64,000 bases of DNA from Rhodoferax sp. (GTDB taxonomy: Bacteria; Pseudomonadota; Gammaproteobacteria; Burkholderiales; Burkholderiaceae_C): the NCBI GenBank assembly GCA_019449595.1, contig JAGRPL010000012.1:1-64000 (forward strand). The letters are read 5' to 3'. The position numbers and the translations under genes are program-made. Shown one piece after another: positions 17,539-29,842 of this stretch. Position 1 is the stretch's first letter. Every line of letters starts with the position of its first letter. The notes under the pieces are model-generated. The model ran no database searches. It saw nothing but the letters and a program-made list of their open reading frames with translations, and was not told where the DNA came from.

Positions 17539-19377
17539 ATGTTTCCTACCCGCCTGGACTCCTCGGTTGCCTACGACATCGCCAAGGCGATGCTCGACGG
17601 CTTCAACCGCCACTACCGCCTGTTCCGCACCGAATCGGCGCGCGCCAAGCACCGGTTCGAAACAGCCGACTGGCACGGCCAGCAGCGGGCCCAGCGCGAG
17701 CGCATCGAGTTCTACGACCTGCGCGTCAAGGAATGCTCCCGGCGGCTGGAGCGCGAGTTCAAGGCGGGCGAGCAGCCCATGGACGTGTGGCACCAGGTCA
17801 AGCTGCACTACATCGGGCTGTTGGTGGACCACCACCAGCCCGAGCTGGCCGAGACCTTCTTCAATTCGGTCACCACCAAGATCCTGCACCGCAGCTATTT
17901 CCAGAACGATTTCATCTTCGTGCGCCCGGCCATCAGCACCGAGTACATCGAAAACGGCGAGCCTGAATCCCGCCCCACCTACCGTTCCTACTACCCCACT
18001 CGGGAAACCATGCACGCGGTGCTGACACGCATGGTGACCGATTTCGACCTGCGCCGCGACTTCGACAACCTGGAGCGCTACATCACCCTGGTGCAGGCAG
18101 CCATGGAGGCGCGGCTGGGCCACGTCAAGCTGCGCGCCAACTTCCAGATCCAGGTGCTGACCGGCCTGTTCTTTCGCAACAAGGGCTGCTACATCGTCGG
18201 CAAGCTGATCAACGGCTTCAACGAGTTCTCGTTCACCCTGCCGGTGCTGCACAACCGTTCGGGCAAGCTGGTCATCGACACGGCGCTGTTCGGCGAGGAT
18301 GACCTGCTCATGCTGTTCAGTTTTGCCCGGGCCTATTTCATGGTGGACATGGAAATCCCGTCGGCCTACGTGCAGTTCCTGCGCAGCATGATGCCCAGGA
18401 AACCGCGCAACGAAATCTACAACGCACTGGGGCTGGCCAAGCAGGGCAAGACGCTGTTCTACCGCGACTTCCTGCACCACCAGCGCCACTCGTCCGACAA
18501 GTTCCGCATTGCCCCCGGCATCAAGGGCATGGTCATGCTGGTGTTCGACCTGCCTTCGTTCCCCTATGTGTTCAAGGTCATCAAGGACTACTACCCGCCG
18601 CAAAAGGACACCACCCGCGAGCAGATCGCCGGCAAGTACCTGCTGGTCAAGCAGCACGACCGGGTCGGGCGCATGGCCGACACGCTGGAGTACAGCGAGG
18701 TCGCGTTCCCGCGTGACCGCTTCGACGACGAGCTGATCGCCGAAATCGAGAAGTTCGCGCCCAGCCAGCTGGAAATCAGCGACCGCGATGGCGATGGCAA
18801 GGTCGAAGTCATCATCAAGCACGTCTACATCGAGCGGCGCATGATTCCGCTCAACATCTACCTGCAAGAGGCCTTTGACGCCGGCGCGGCCGACCCCGAC
18901 AACCACAGTCCGGCCGCCGAGAGCGCGCGACAGCAGATGGAGCGTGGCGTGGTGGAGTACGGCAACGCGATCAAGGACCTGGTGGCTGCCAACATCTTCC
19001 CCGGCGACATGCTGTGGAAGAACTTCGGCATCACGCGCCACGGCAAGGTGGTGTTCTACGACTACGACGAGATCGAGTACATCACCGACTGCAACTTTCG
19101 CCGTGTGCCCGCGCCGCGCAACGAGGAAGACGAAATGTCGGGTGAAATCTGGTACCACGTGGGCCCCAAGGACGTGTTCCCGGAAACCTTCGGCCCCTTC
19201 CTGTTGGGCAACCCGGCCGTGCGCGACGTGTTCATGAAGCACCACGCCGACCTGCTCGACGTGGACTTCTGGCAGGCCCACAAGGACCGCATCCTGGCGG
19301 GCCACGTGCACGACGTGTTTCCATACGATCGGGAGCGGCGCTTCAAGCACCTGCGTCCCGAGGTGCCGGCGGCCTAG
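17539..19377 (+). CDS. aceK: Isocitrate dehydrogenase kinase/phosphatase
   Basis: AceK (612 aa) reversibly phosphorylates isocitrate dehydrogenase, diverting isocitrate to the glyoxylate shunt during growth on acetate or fatty acids. The N-terminal regulatory half is followed by the kinase-like half with [20 protein letters not shown] (ATP lysine region), [13 protein letters not shown] and [24 protein letters not shown] (catalytic and metal-binding loop). Length and termini are normal. No aceBA genes are in this window, so aceK is unlinked from the shunt genes. A GCTGAGAGAT ribosome-binding region precedes the ATG, just after repeat copy 4. Confidence 0.96.
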   Translation: MFPTRLDSSVAYDIAKAMLDGFNRHYRLFRTESARAKHRFETADWHGQQRAQRERIEFYDLRVKECSRRLEREFKAGEQPMDVWHQVKLHYIGLLVDHHQPELAETFFNSVTTKILHRSYFQNDFIFVRPAISTEYIENGEPESRPTYRSYYPTRETMHAVLTRMVTDFDLRRDFDNLERYITLVQAAMEARLGHVKLRANFQIQVLTGLFFRNKGCYIVGKLINGFNEFSFTLPVLHNRSGKLVIDTALFGEDDLLMLFSFARAYFMVDMEIPSAYVQFLRSMMPRKPRNEIYNALGLAKQGKTLFYRDFLHHQRHSSDKFRIAPGIKGMVMLVFDLPSFPYVFKVIKDYYPPQKDTTREQIAGKYLLVKQHDRVGRMADTLEYSEVAFPRDRFDDELIAEIEKFAPSQLEISDRDGDGKVEVIIKHVYIERRMIPLNIYLQEAFDAGAADPDNHSPAAESARQQMERGVVEYGNAIKDLVAANIFPGDMLWKNFGITRHGKVVFYDYDEIEYITDCNFRRVPAPRNEEDEMSGEIWYHVGPKDVFPETFGPFLLGNPAVRDVFMKHHADLLDVDFWQAHKDRILAGHVHDVFPYDRERRFKHLRPEVPAA

Positions 19378-19406
19378 GTTTGGCGCCGGTGGCAGTTTGG
19401 CGTACA

Positions 19407-21469
<2,063 letters not shown>

Positions 21470-21498
21470 GCCACGCGCCAGGAAACAGGAGAACCGTG

Positions 21499-22548
21499 AT
21501 GCGTATAGCAATTGCAGGCGCTGGCCTGTTGGGGCGCCTGCTGGCGCTGGAACTCAGCGGCAAGGGGCACCAGGTCGAGGTGTTTGATGCCGCACGCGAC
21601 GCCGGACCGCGTGAAACCTCGGGTACCGAGGGCGCGGCCTGGACGGCCGCGGGCATGCTCAGCCCCGTGGCCGAGCTGGACCGGGGCAACGACGACGTAT
21701 TCCGCCTGGGGCTGCGCTCCTGTGCACTGTGGCCCGGTATCGCGCAGGCCATCGGCATGCCCGGCGTCTGCCATTTCGACGGCAGCCTGCTGGTGGCGCA
21801 CCGTGCCGACGCGGGCGCTGCCCAGCGCTTGGTGGGCCTGTTGCAGGCCAAGGCCGATGCGGGCTACCAGCCCGAAGCCCTGTCGGTGGACGCCCTGGCG
21901 GCCCTGGAGGGCAGCGTGCATGGCCCGTCCCTGGCCTGGCTGCTGCCCTGTGAAGGCTACGTAGAGGTGCACAACACGCTGCACGCGCTGCATGCCCAGG
22001 GCGAGCGCCAGGGGGTGCGTTGGCATTGGGACTGCCCGGTGCAGCGTGCGGATGGCGGTGTGCTGGAGGTGGGCCGTGCCGGGGAGACCGAAGTGCGGCG
22101 TTTTGACCACGTGTTCGACGTGCGCGGCGTGGGCGCCCGGCCGCAGCTGCCGGTGCGCGGCGTGCGCGGCGAAATCTTCCTGCTGCATGCCCCCGACGTG
22201 GACCTGAGTCGTCCCCTGCGCCTGATGCACCCGCGCCACAGCGTGTACATCGTGCCGCGCCCGGACCGCTACTTTGTGGTGGGTGCCAGCGAGATCGAGA
22301 GCGAAGACCGCTCCAGCGTCTCGCTGCGCAGCACGCTGGAACTGCTCAGTGCCGCGCACAGTGCCATTCCCGCGCTGGCCGAGGCACGCGTCATCCACAC
22401 CGAGAGCAACTTGCGCCCGGCGCTGCCCGACAACCTGCCGCTGCTGGAGCAGGGCGCCGGCTGCACCCGCATCAACGGCCTGTACCGCCATGGCTGGCTG
22501 CTGGCGCCCGCGCTGGTGGAGCAGGCGGTGCAGGGGCTTGCCGCATGA
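21499..22548 (+). CDS. thiO: Glycine oxidase / FAD-dependent amino-acid oxidase
   Basis: A DAO-family flavoprotein of 349 residues that oxidises glycine to dehydroglycine for thiazole synthesis. The FAD-binding motif AIAGAGLLGRLLALELSGKG is at the N-terminus, ending in VFDAARD; GTEGAAWTAAGMLSPVAE and the C-terminal LYRHGWLLAPALVEQAV match ThiO. A GTG codon directly before the ATG could also start translation; AACAGGAG lies 7 bp upstream. It overlaps thiS by 4 bp. Confidence 0.92.
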   Translation: MRIAIAGAGLLGRLLALELSGKGHQVEVFDAARDAGPRETSGTEGAAWTAAGMLSPVAELDRGNDDVFRLGLRSCALWPGIAQAIGMPGVCHFDGSLLVAHRADAGAAQRLVGLLQAKADAGYQPEALSVDALAALEGSVHGPSLAWLLPCEGYVEVHNTLHALHAQGERQGVRWHWDCPVQRADGGVLEVGRAGETEVRRFDHVFDVRGVGARPQLPVRGVRGEIFLLHAPDVDLSRPLRLMHPRHSVYIVPRPDRYFVVGASEIESEDRSSVSLRSTLELLSAAHSAIPALAEARVIHTESNLRPALPDNLPLLEQGAGCTRINGLYRHGWLLAPALVEQAVQGLAA

Positions 22549-22772
22549 CGACCACGCAGCCCCTGCCGCCCACCGTGCGCGTCGTGGTGAACGGCACGCC
22601 CCAGACCACCACGGCCGCCACCCTGCACGACTGGGTGCAGGCCCAAGGGGTCGCGCCCGATGCGCTGGCCACCGCGGTCAACGGCAACTTCGTCCCCCGG
22701 ACCCAGCGGGCGCAATGCCCGCTGGCCGAGGGCGACACCATCGTCACTTTTCAACCCATTCAGGGAGGCTAG
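22545..22772 (+). CDS. thiS: Sulfur carrier protein ThiS
   Basis: A 75-residue ubiquitin-fold protein ending in the diagnostic Gly-Gly tail (QPIQGG), which is adenylylated and thiocarboxylated to donate sulfur to ThiG. Core features are [26 protein letters not shown] and [11 protein letters not shown]. It is slightly longer than the usual 65-70 residues at the N-terminus. No thiF is in the window, so the activating enzyme is encoded elsewhere. Confidence 0.95.
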   Translation: MTTTQPLPPTVRVVVNGTPQTTTAATLHDWVQAQGVAPDALATAVNGNFVPRTQRAQCPLAEGDTIVTFQPIQGG

Positions 22773-22776
22773 ACCC

Positions 22777-23676
22777 ATGACAACGACAGCACCCAAAGAC
22801 TGGGAGGCCGGGCGTTTTTCGCAGGTAAAGGAGGAGCCCGCGCAGCGGGCGGGGGACACGGAGCAAAACGCCCGGCTTCCCAGGCTCGCACCCGAAGCAA
22901 CGACGTGGCAAATCGGCGGCCGCACCCTCACCAGCCGCTTCTTCCTTGGCACTGCAGGCTACCCTTCGCCGCAGATTCTGCAGGAGGCCATTGCGGCCAG
23001 TGGCGCCCAGGTCGTCACCGTGGGGCTGCGGCGCCAGCTGGCCCATGGCACCCAGGCGGGGGACTTTTTCGCCCTGGTCAAGGCCAGCGGCGCCCACCTG
23101 CTGCCCAATACCGCCGGCTGCCACACCGCGCGCGAAGCCATCACTCTGGCGCACATGGCGCGCGAGCTGTTCGGCACGCCCTGGATCAAGCTCGAAGTCA
23201 TCGGCGACGCCCACACCCTGCAGCCCGACCCGTTCGAGCTGGTGCAGGCCGCCGCCCAATTGGTCAAGGACGGCTTTGAAGTATTCCCCTACTGCCTGGA
23301 CGACCTGGTGAGCTGCCAGCGCCTGCTGGACGTGGGCTGCACCGTTCTCATGCCCTGGGGCGCACCCATTGGCTCCGGCCAGGGCCTGGTCAACCCCGGC
23401 GCCCTGCGCACCCTGCGCGCGCGCCTGCCCGGTGTACCGCTGATCGTGGACGCCGGCATTGGCCGCCCGTCGGACGCGGTGCAGGCCCTGGAGCTGGGGC
23501 TGGACGGCGTGCTGCTGAACACCGCCGTGGCCCAGGCCGTGGACCCGGTGCGCATGGCACGCGCCTTCCGGCTGGGCATCGAGGCCGGGCGTCTGGCGTT
23601 TGAGGCGGGCGTCATGCCCAAGCAGGACATGGCCGTGGCCTCGACCCCGGTGGCGGGTTACCCCATTCTGCTGTGA
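22777..23676 (+). CDS. thiG: Thiazole synthase with N-terminal inserted element
   Basis: ThiG condenses DXP, dehydroglycine and ThiS-thiocarboxylate into the thiazole. The TIM-barrel core runs from about residue 46 ([19 protein letters not shown]) to the end and contains [20 protein letters not shown] and [20 protein letters not shown]. The first 45 residues are not part of known ThiG cores: residues 8-36 are encoded by an 84-bp palindromic element. The ATG at 22777 is supported by a GGGAGG ribosome-binding sequence, and no in-frame ATG, GTG or TTG occurs between it and the core, so the element must be translated unless an unusual start is used. It overlaps thiE. Confidence 0.95.
   Translation: MTTTAPKDWEAGRFSQVKEEPAQRAGDTEQNARLPRLAPEATTWQIGGRTLTSRFFLGTAGYPSPQILQEAIAASGAQVVTVGLRRQLAHGTQAGDFFALVKASGAHLLPNTAGCHTAREAITLAHMARELFGTPWIKLEVIGDAHTLQPDPFELVQAAAQLVKDGFEVFPYCLDDLVSCQRLLDVGCTVLMPWGAPIGSGQGLVNPGALRTLRARLPGVPLIVDAGIGRPSDAVQALELGLDGVLLNTAVAQAVDPVRMARAFRLGIEAGRLAFEAGVMPKQDMAVASTPVAGYPILL
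22800..22883. repeat. 84-bp palindromic element inside thiG
   Basis: Arms of 19 nt (22800-22818 and 22865-22883) are inverted repeats with one mismatch. The centre contains a second perfect inverted repeat, GCCCGC-GCA-GCGGGC (22836-22850). The length of exactly 28 codons leaves the thiG frame intact. The layout resembles REP/MITE-like non-autonomous elements; no other copy was found in this window. Confidence 0.8.
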
Positions 23677-24494
23677 ACGCCATGGCATCGCACGACACGT
23701 TCCCACAGGAGCAGGCGGCGGTCGCTGCCCTGCAGGCCGCAGGCTATGGTGCGGCCGATGCCCGGGTGCTGGCGTACCTGGAGGCCACGGGCCGTTTCCC
23801 CGAGCACGCCGGCCAGCGCAGTGCGGCGTTTGCGCCGCTGCAGTATCCCGCGCTGGGGGTGTACGCGGTGGTGGACAGTGCCGCCTGGGTAGGCCGGGTG
23901 CTGGCGGCGGGCATCCGCACCGTGCAGCTGCGCATCAAGGACCCGCTGGCACCCACGCTGGCCGTGCAGGTGGAGCAGGCCATTGCCCTGGCACGCGCCA
24001 CGCCCGGCGCGCAGCTGTTCATCAACGACCACTGGCAACTGGCATTGCAGCTGGGCGCCTATGGCGTGCACTTGGGGCAGGAAGACCTGGACGCCGTGGA
24101 CCTGGACGCTCTGTGCCAGGCGGGTGTGCGCCTGGGCCTCAGCACCCACAGCTACACGGAGGTCGCGCGGGCGGTGGCGGTGCGGCCGTCCTACATTGCC
24201 TGTGGCCCCGTGTTTGCCACGCAGTCCAAGGACATGCCCTGGATACCGCAGGGGCTGGACAACCTGCGCTACTGGGCCGCGCTGCTGCCGGTGCCGGTGG
24301 TGGGTATTGCCGGCATTGGCGTGGGCAACATGGCGCAGGTTGCGGCCCAGGGTGTGGCGGGCGCCGCCGTGATCACTGCAATCACGCAGGCGGCGAACCC
24401 CGAGCAGGCCTGCCGGGACCTGATGGCTGCGTTCGCGCGCGGGCAGGGCGCGCGGGTGAGCGGGGTGCCGCTGCGGGCTCGTCCCACTCTGTAG
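23673..24494 (+). CDS. thiE: Thiamine-phosphate synthase
   Basis: Couples HMP-pyrophosphate with thiazole phosphate. The TIM-barrel core from about residue 62 shows [27 protein letters not shown] (DHWQLA-x-HLGQ type), [25 protein letters not shown] and [13 protein letters not shown]. The 273 residues exceed the usual 205-220 because of a helical N-terminal extension of about 60 residues. Translation may start at GTG 23673, overlapping the thiG stop, or ATG 23682. The kinase ThiD is absent from the window. The gene converges with the response-regulator gene. Confidence 0.94.
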   Translation: MNAMASHDTFPQEQAAVAALQAAGYGAADARVLAYLEATGRFPEHAGQRSAAFAPLQYPALGVYAVVDSAAWVGRVLAAGIRTVQLRIKDPLAPTLAVQVEQAIALARATPGAQLFINDHWQLALQLGAYGVHLGQEDLDAVDLDALCQAGVRLGLSTHSYTEVARAVAVRPSYIACGPVFATQSKDMPWIPQGLDNLRYWAALLPVPVVGIAGIGVGNMAQVAAQGVAGAAVITAITQAANPEQACRDLMAAFARGQGARVSGVPLRARPTL

Positions 24495-24515
24495 GGCCGC
24501 CTGCGCCGGCACCGG

Positions 24516-26129
24516 CTAAGCGCCGTTCATGATGCGGGTCAGGGCCGCCCCGTAGACGTGGGCTTTCTTGTTGGCGGGGTTCAGCTGGCGCACCCGGTCC
24601 AGCAAGTCCCGGGCCTCCTGGGCCAGCTCGGCGTCCTTGCCGGTCTGTTTCATCAGACCCAGCAGCAGCCCGCACAGGTTGACCAGGATCACCTCGCTGT
24701 TGGGTAGCTTCTGGGCCGCTCCGCGCAGCAGGTCGGCGCCGCCCTGGAAGTTGCCGCGCTTGGCCAGTTCGACGCCCTCGTTGTTGATGGCCACCACCTC
24801 TTCTCGCGAGGCCTGGATCAGGGCCTGCCCCTCTTCCTCCAGGTGCTCGCGTTCGAAAACGGCTTCCACGTTGCGGGATAGTTCGGCGTTCTCGTGGTTG
24901 TTCTTCACCACCTCGCGCAGCAACCCGCAGGCCTGGTCTTTGCGCCCCAGGGTGAAGAGGGATTTCGCCATTTCCAGCGTCACGTCGGCGTTGACCTTGC
25001 CGCCGAGCTGCTCCAGCTGCTGCTCGGCAGCGGCCATGGCGGCCTGGGCCTTCTCCGGCTGCTTGAGCTTGCAGTACACCGCGCACTCGGCGGCGGCCGT
25101 CTGGATGGCAGCCTCCGGGTCGTTCTTGAATTCCTTCTTGCTTTGCTCCAGGACCTTCAGGGCCTCGCCGGGCGTGTTGACGTCGGTGTACACGCGGGCC
25201 AGACCCGTGTAGACCGCCGCGCTCTTGTGCGGCGAGAACTGGCTGATCTTGATGGTTTTCTCGAACGCGGCCTGCGCAATGTCCAGCGCGCCGTTGCGGT
25301 AGGCGGTCTCGCCCAGCAGCTTCTGCCGGGTGGGGGAGTTGGGCGACATGCGTGTGGCATTGAGCAGCACCTGCTGCGCCCGGTCCAGGTCGCCGAGCAT
25401 GTTGCAGGTCCTGGCCAGCCAGTCCGATGCCTCCATGTACATGGGGCTTTCCTGCAGCACCTGTTCCAGCACTTCCTTGGCGCCCGCGTAGTCCTGGGTG
25501 TGGAACAGGATCTTGGCCAGGCCCGTCTTGGCCCAGGGAACGCTGCGCGCCGCCAGGACCGATTCGAACAGGGCCCGGGCCGCCTCGTAGTCGCCCAGGG
25601 TCAGCAGCAAATCGCTCTTGATGCGCAGGATTTCCTGTGGATTGAGCACCTTTTTCTGGAGCTGCTGGTCGCATTGCGCGATGGCCTGGGGGTAGTCCCC
25701 GGCCTTGATGGCCGCCTCGATGGGCCCCAGCGACTGCTTGCGTGCAATCAGCTTTTCCAGGCGGCTTTCCAGCAGCACCTGGTTGATGGGCTTGAGCAGG
25801 TAGTCGTCGGGCTTGATCTCCGCGGCGCCCATGACCATGTCGTGGGTTTTTTCGGCGGTGACCATGATCCAGATGGTGGACACGCCCACGTAGTTGCGCA
25901 GCTTGGCTTCCTCCAGCAACTGCTGTCCGTTGGGGCCGGCGCCCAGGTTGTGGTCGCAGATGACAATGTCGTAAGCGGCGTTGCTGAGCTGGCTGATGGC
26001 TTCCTTGCTGTTGCCGGCAGCGTCGATCCGGGTCACCCCCATGGCCTTGACGAAGTCGCGCAGCATGGTGCGCATGCCCTGGTAATCGTCAATGATCAGG
26101 ATGGAGGCTTGCTTGAGGGACGTACTCAT
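24516..26129 (-). CDS. Response regulator with C-terminal TPR repeats
   Basis: A 537-residue protein with an N-terminal receiver domain (residues 8-130): acidic pair D14-D15, phospho-acceptor D59 (IVICDHNLG), the switch Thr in IMVTAEKT and the conserved Lys in YLLKPINQ. Residues ~140-530 form a long array of tetratricopeptide repeats (for example DYPQAIAQCDQQLQKK, DYAGAKEVLEQVLQESP, RGNFQGGADLLRGAAQK), so output is by protein-protein contact, not DNA binding. It is 25 bp downstream of the kinase gene and should be its partner. The start at 26129 (MSTSLKQAS) is where the receiver begins. Confidence 0.9.
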   Translation of the reverse strand: MSTSLKQASILIIDDYQGMRTMLRDFVKAMGVTRIDAAGNSKEAISQLSNAAYDIVICDHNLGAGPNGQQLLEEAKLRNYVGVSTIWIMVTAEKTHDMVMGAAEIKPDDYLLKPINQVLLESRLEKLIARKQSLGPIEAAIKAGDYPQAIAQCDQQLQKKVLNPQEILRIKSDLLLTLGDYEAARALFESVLAARSVPWAKTGLAKILFHTQDYAGAKEVLEQVLQESPMYMEASDWLARTCNMLGDLDRAQQVLLNATRMSPNSPTRQKLLGETAYRNGALDIAQAAFEKTIKISQFSPHKSAAVYTGLARVYTDVNTPGEALKVLEQSKKEFKNDPEAAIQTAAAECAVYCKLKQPEKAQAAMAAAEQQLEQLGGKVNADVTLEMAKSLFTLGRKDQACGLLREVVKNNHENAELSRNVEAVFEREHLEEEGQALIQASREEVVAINNEGVELAKRGNFQGGADLLRGAAQKLPNSEVILVNLCGLLLGLMKQTGKDAELAQEARDLLDRVRQLNPANKKAHVYGAALTRIMNGA

Positions 26130-26154
26130 CGTCTGGAACTTTCGCTGGATGGGA

Positions 26155-26847
26155 TCAGGGCAGGCGCACGACAAAGCAGCCGCCGCCATAGGCGCCGCCG
26201 TTTTCGATGGTCAGCGACCCCTGGCGGTCGCCGTTCTTGTGCAGGCGGGCCACCTGGGAGGAAAAATAGAAACCCAGCCCCGTGCTGCCGCTGGAAAAGC
26301 TGACGCCCTTGTTGGACGCCACGCCGTCGTTGCGCAGCATGTTCGGGGGGTAGCCCCGGCCGTTGTCTTCCACGCGCAGCTCCAGGAAACCGTCGTCCAC
26401 GCGAGCCACCACGCGGATCTTGTCCTTGGTGTAGTTGTATGCGTTGTTCAGGGCGTTGATCAGCACGCCGGTCACCAGGTCGCGGTCGAAGTACCAGTAG
26501 CAGTCGGGGTCGCATTCCACCGTGATCGCGATGCCCCGGAATTCCATGATGGTCTTGTCTTGCAGCAGGGCTTCCTGGATCACCTCCGCCACCGACTGCT
26601 CGCTGATGTCGGTCGGGTAGATGGCCTTGCCCAGCTTGTACAGGCTCAGGAGCTGGACCAGGTTCACGTTCATGCGGTTGGCCTGGTAGATGACGCGCCC
26701 CAGGCTGTCGAAGGTGGGGGTGTCGCCACGCTGGCGACACTGCAGGGCAATCTCCTCCAGGGCATTGACCTGGATGTTCAGCGAGTTCTTCATGTCGTGG
26801 ATGGAAGAAGCGATGAAATCCGTAAAGCTGATGTCGTCCTGCGCCAT
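26155..26847 (-). CDS. Soluble sensor histidine kinase
   Basis: A 230-residue cytosolic kinase with no membrane segment and no recognisable sensor domain. The phospho-acceptor H17 lies in SSIHDMKNSLNI, the N box in LINALNNAYNYTKDK, the G1 box in VEDNGRGYPPNM and the G2 box in GSTGLGFYFSSQVARLH. Such minimal kinases usually receive input through a partner protein. The start at 26847 has a GGAGA ribosome-binding sequence 9 bp upstream; the frame stays open another 36 codons towards the operator. It forms a two-gene operon with the receiver/TPR gene. The candidate LiuR palindrome lies 110 bp upstream in the shared divergent region. Confidence 0.9.
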   Translation of the reverse strand: MAQDDISFTDFIASSIHDMKNSLNIQVNALEEIALQCRQRGDTPTFDSLGRVIYQANRMNVNLVQLLSLYKLGKAIYPTDISEQSVAEVIQEALLQDKTIMEFRGIAITVECDPDCYWYFDRDLVTGVLINALNNAYNYTKDKIRVVARVDDGFLELRVEDNGRGYPPNMLRNDGVASNKGVSFSSGSTGLGFYFSSQVARLHKNGDRQGSLTIENGGAYGGGCFVVRLP

Positions 26848-26957
26848 GTCGGGTGTCTCCAGCGTTGTGTGCGCCCCAAACGTTCGGGGCGCCCATTCTT
26901 CAGGCTGCATGGTAAACCGGGCCGGCACCGGATTTTCCCGTCGCGCATCTGTCACAA

Positions 26958-26979
26958 TTGACGTTTACGTAAACGTCAA
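26958..26979. promoter_or_regulatory. Palindromic operator, candidate LiuR binding site (site 2)
   Basis: This is the same perfect 22-bp palindrome as at 12583-12604, with the flanks also identical (25 bp in all, 26956-26980). It includes a TTGACG -35-like box, and TACAAT at 26985-26990 is a good -10 candidate for the thiolase gene. It lies 42 bp before the thiolase ATG, well placed for repression. Confidence 0.82.
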
Positions 26980-27021
26980 CTACGTACAATCCCGTTTTCA
27001 TTCATTTCAAGGAATAGAACC

Positions 27022-28203
27022 ATGTCGGATTCCATCGTGATCGTGGGCGCTGCCCGCACCCCCATGGGGGCTTTTCAAGGCGACTTTTCGGCGCTGGCCG
27101 CGCATGACCTGGGTGGCGCCGCCATCAAGGCCGCCGTGCAGCGCGCCGGCATCAACCCCGAACTGGTGACCGAGGTCATCTTCGGCAACTGCCTGATGGC
27201 CGGCCAGGGCCAGGCCCCGGCACGCCAGGCGGGTTTCAAGGGCGGCCTGCCCAAGAGCGCCGGTGCCGTGACCATGAGCAAGATGTGCGGCTCGGCCATG
27301 CGCGCGGCCATGTTCGCCAACGACATGCTGATCGCTGGCAGCCACGAGGTGCTGGTGGCCGGCGGCATGGAGAGCATGACCAACGCCCCCTACCTGCTGC
27401 CCAAGGCGCGCGGTGGCTACCGCATCGGCCACGACCGCATTTTTGACCACATGATGTTGGACGGCCTGGAAGACGCCTACGAGGCCGGCCGCTCCATGGG
27501 CACCTTCGGCGAAGACTGCGCCGCCAAGTACAGCTTCACCCGCGCCGAGCAGGACGCCTTTGCCACCGCCAGTGTGCAGCGCGCCAAGGCCGCTACCGAA
27601 TCCGGCGCCTTTGCCGCCGAAATCACCCCCGTCACGGTCAAGGGCCGTGGCGGTGAGGTGGTGGTGTCGATCGACGAAGGCCCCGGCAAGGTCAAGCTTG
27701 ACAAGATTGCCGCGCTCAAGCCCGCCTTCAAGAAGGACGGCACCATCACGGCCGCAAGCAGCTCCAGCATCAACGACGGCGCCGCTGCCCTGGTCATGAT
27801 GAAGGCCAGCACTGCCGCCAAGCTAGGCTGCAAGCCGCTGGCGCGCATCGTGGCCCACGCAACCCACGCACAAGAACCCGAGTGGTTTGCCACCGCCCCG
27901 GTGGGCGCCACACAGAAGGTGCTGGCCAAGGCCGGTTGGGAAGTGGGCGACGTGGACCTGTGGGAAGTGAACGAGGCCTTTGCCGTCGTGCCCATGGCCC
28001 TGATGAAGGAACTGAACGTGCCGCACGACAAGGTCAACGTGAACGGCGGCGCCTGCGCCCTGGGCCACCCGATCGGCGCATCCGGCGCGCGCATCATGGT
28101 CACGCTGATGTACGCCCTGCAGGCCCGCGGTCTGAAAAAAGGCCTGGCGACGCTGTGTATCGGTGGCGGCGAGGCCACCGCCGTGGCGCTGGAAATGCTC
28201 TAA
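27022..28203 (+). CDS. Acetyl-CoA C-acetyltransferase (thiolase)
   Basis: A 393-residue degradative or biosynthetic thiolase that cleaves or forms acetoacetyl-CoA. The acyl-accepting C89 is in [11 protein letters not shown], the second active Cys is in [10 protein letters not shown] and the His in [19 protein letters not shown] is also present. Acetoacetate from HMG-CoA lyase enters central metabolism through this type of reaction, which fits the LiuR-like operator in its promoter. An AAGGAATAG ribosome-binding region lies 5-13 bp before the ATG. A hairpin follows the stop codon. Confidence 0.94.
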   Translation: MSDSIVIVGAARTPMGAFQGDFSALAAHDLGGAAIKAAVQRAGINPELVTEVIFGNCLMAGQGQAPARQAGFKGGLPKSAGAVTMSKMCGSAMRAAMFANDMLIAGSHEVLVAGGMESMTNAPYLLPKARGGYRIGHDRIFDHMMLDGLEDAYEAGRSMGTFGEDCAAKYSFTRAEQDAFATASVQRAKAATESGAFAAEITPVTVKGRGGEVVVSIDEGPGKVKLDKIAALKPAFKKDGTITAASSSSINDGAAALVMMKASTAAKLGCKPLARIVAHATHAQEPEWFATAPVGATQKVLAKAGWEVGDVDLWEVNEAFAVVPMALMKELNVPHDKVNVNGGACALGHPIGASGARIMVTLMYALQARGLKKGLATLCIGGGEATAVALEML

Positions 28204-28213
28204 TAGCCCTAGT

Positions 28214-28254
28214 CCCTGCCGGGGAATCCGGCAGGGCGGTCAATCGGTTTTTTT
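28214..28254 (+). terminator. Probable terminator after the thiolase gene
   Basis: A 9-bp perfect stem (CCCTGCCGG at 28214 and its complement at 28228-28236) with a 5-nt loop follows the stop codon. The run of seven T residues begins 12 nt after the stem, so it may be an atypical or partial terminator. Confidence 0.55.
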
Positions 28255-28267
28255 GAGAGAGCCATCC

Positions 28268-29788
28268 ATGCGATTCAACGTGAAGCTTGTACTGTCTGCC
28301 ATCGTTCCATCGGTGCTGTTCATGGTCGGGCTGATCGTCAGTATCGGGGGGCTGCTCCACACCACCCGCCAGTTTGACCACTACATCCAGACCGAGCAGC
28401 GCCTGAGCATCGATCTGTCGGAAATGTACGCACAGGGCTTGCAGATGGGGCAGGCGCTGCGTAACGTCGTGCTGGACCCTGCCAACTCCAAGGCGGTGGA
28501 CAACTTCAATGCTGCGCGCGGCGCGTACGACAAGGCGTTTGCCAGCGCGTCCGGCGTGGCGGCGGGCACCCCCTTCGAGGCGGGTATCCAGCGCTTGCCG
28601 CCCTTGCGTCTGGTCCATGCGCAGGCGCAGGAGCGGGTGCTGGCATTGGCGCAGAGCCATTCGGAGGAGACAGTCCAACTCCTCAACAGCACGGAAACCC
28701 CGGCATGGCGGGAGTTGCGTGGCGCCTTGCTCAAGCAGATTGACGAAACAGGCAAGGCCTCGGCCCAGGCCCGAACGGACGTCAACCAGCGGGCCGACTT
28801 TGCTATTGCGTTGGCGGTGGTGCTGGCGGGCGTGGCCGTCCTCGTGTCCGTAGGGGCCACGCTGTTCATGAAGCGGGCCGTCAACCGGGAGCTGGGTGGC
28901 GACCCGGAGGACGCCCGGGCGTCGATTTCCCGGATCGCCGAAGGGGACCTTTCGTTTTCGCTCCCCCCGTCTTCCTCGGAAGGCAGCCTCATGGCCGGTC
29001 TGGCGCGCATGCAGGAGGCGCTGCGCAAGCTGGTGGGCGAGGTGCGCCATTCCACCGACAGCATCACCACGGCCAGCGACGAAATTGCCCTGGGTAGCCA
29101 GGACCTGAGCAGCCGCACCGAGCGCACGGCGGCCAGCCTGCAGGAAGCGGCCGCGTCACTGGAGCAGCTCACGGGCACCATGGGGCATTCCGCCGAATCG
29201 TCCCGCGAGGCCAACGGCCTGGCGTCGTCGGCGGCGGACGTCGCCACACGGGGCGGCACCATGGTGGCGCAGGTGGTCTCCACCATGGACGAGATCAATG
29301 CCAGCTCCCACAAGATCGCGGACATCATCACGGTGATCGACGGCATTGCCTTCCAGACCAACATCCTGGCCTTGAACGCCGCCGTCGAGGCCGCACGGGC
29401 GGGCGAGCAGGGCCGGGGCTTTGCCGTGGTGGCCTCCGAGGTGCGCAGCCTGGCGGGGCGTTCGTCCGAAGCCGCCAAGGAAATCCGTACCCTGATTGGC
29501 GCCAGCGTGGACCGGGTGGAAGCCGGAACCCGGCTGGTGTCCGATGCCGGGCAGACCATGAATGAAATCGTCAGCGCCGTGCAGCGCGTGGCCGACCTCA
29601 TTGGCGAGGTGACCTCGACCATTACCCGGCAGAGTACGGACATTGGCGACGTCCACACCTCGGTGGGGCAGCTTGACCAGATGACGCAGCAGAATGCCGC
29701 GCTGGTCGAAGAGTCCACCGCGGCGGCCATGAGCCTGCGCGACCAGGCCCAGCACCTCAAGCAGCTGGTGGGCGCCTTTACCCTGTAA
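28268..29788 (+). CDS. Methyl-accepting chemotaxis protein
   Basis: A 506-residue chemoreceptor: N-terminal transmembrane helix (about 7-31), a helical periplasmic four-helix-bundle-type sensor domain, a second transmembrane helix (about 180-202), HAMP (about 204-258) and the cytoplasmic signalling domain. The hairpin tip is recognised from [20 protein letters not shown] and the following [20 protein letters not shown] around residues 357-400. No C-terminal CheR-tethering pentapeptide is present. The ligand is unknown. It stands alone, without che genes. The start at 28268 follows a GAGAGAG stretch. Confidence 0.93.
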   Translation: MRFNVKLVLSAIVPSVLFMVGLIVSIGGLLHTTRQFDHYIQTEQRLSIDLSEMYAQGLQMGQALRNVVLDPANSKAVDNFNAARGAYDKAFASASGVAAGTPFEAGIQRLPPLRLVHAQAQERVLALAQSHSEETVQLLNSTETPAWRELRGALLKQIDETGKASAQARTDVNQRADFAIALAVVLAGVAVLVSVGATLFMKRAVNRELGGDPEDARASISRIAEGDLSFSLPPSSSEGSLMAGLARMQEALRKLVGEVRHSTDSITTASDEIALGSQDLSSRTERTAASLQEAAASLEQLTGTMGHSAESSREANGLASSAADVATRGGTMVAQVVSTMDEINASSHKIADIITVIDGIAFQTNILALNAAVEAARAGEQGRGFAVVASEVRSLAGRSSEAAKEIRTLIGASVDRVEAGTRLVSDAGQTMNEIVSAVQRVADLIGEVTSTITRQSTDIGDVHTSVGQLDQMTQQNAALVEESTAAAMSLRDQAQHLKQLVGAFTL

Positions 29789-29790
29789 AT

Positions 29791-29817
29791 GCTATGAATT
29801 CAGGAGCTGTCTGCGCA
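29791..29817 (+). repeat. Dispersed 27-bp repeat, copy 5, intergenic after the MCP gene
   Basis: Forward copy starting 3 bp after the MCP stop codon (GCTA-N9-GAGC-N4-TGCGCA form). One base of the TAGC block is changed. The start of the following SDR gene is 25 bp away. Confidence 0.75.
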
Positions 29818-29842
29818 GGTTTTACAAGGGTTGAAGGCTGAT

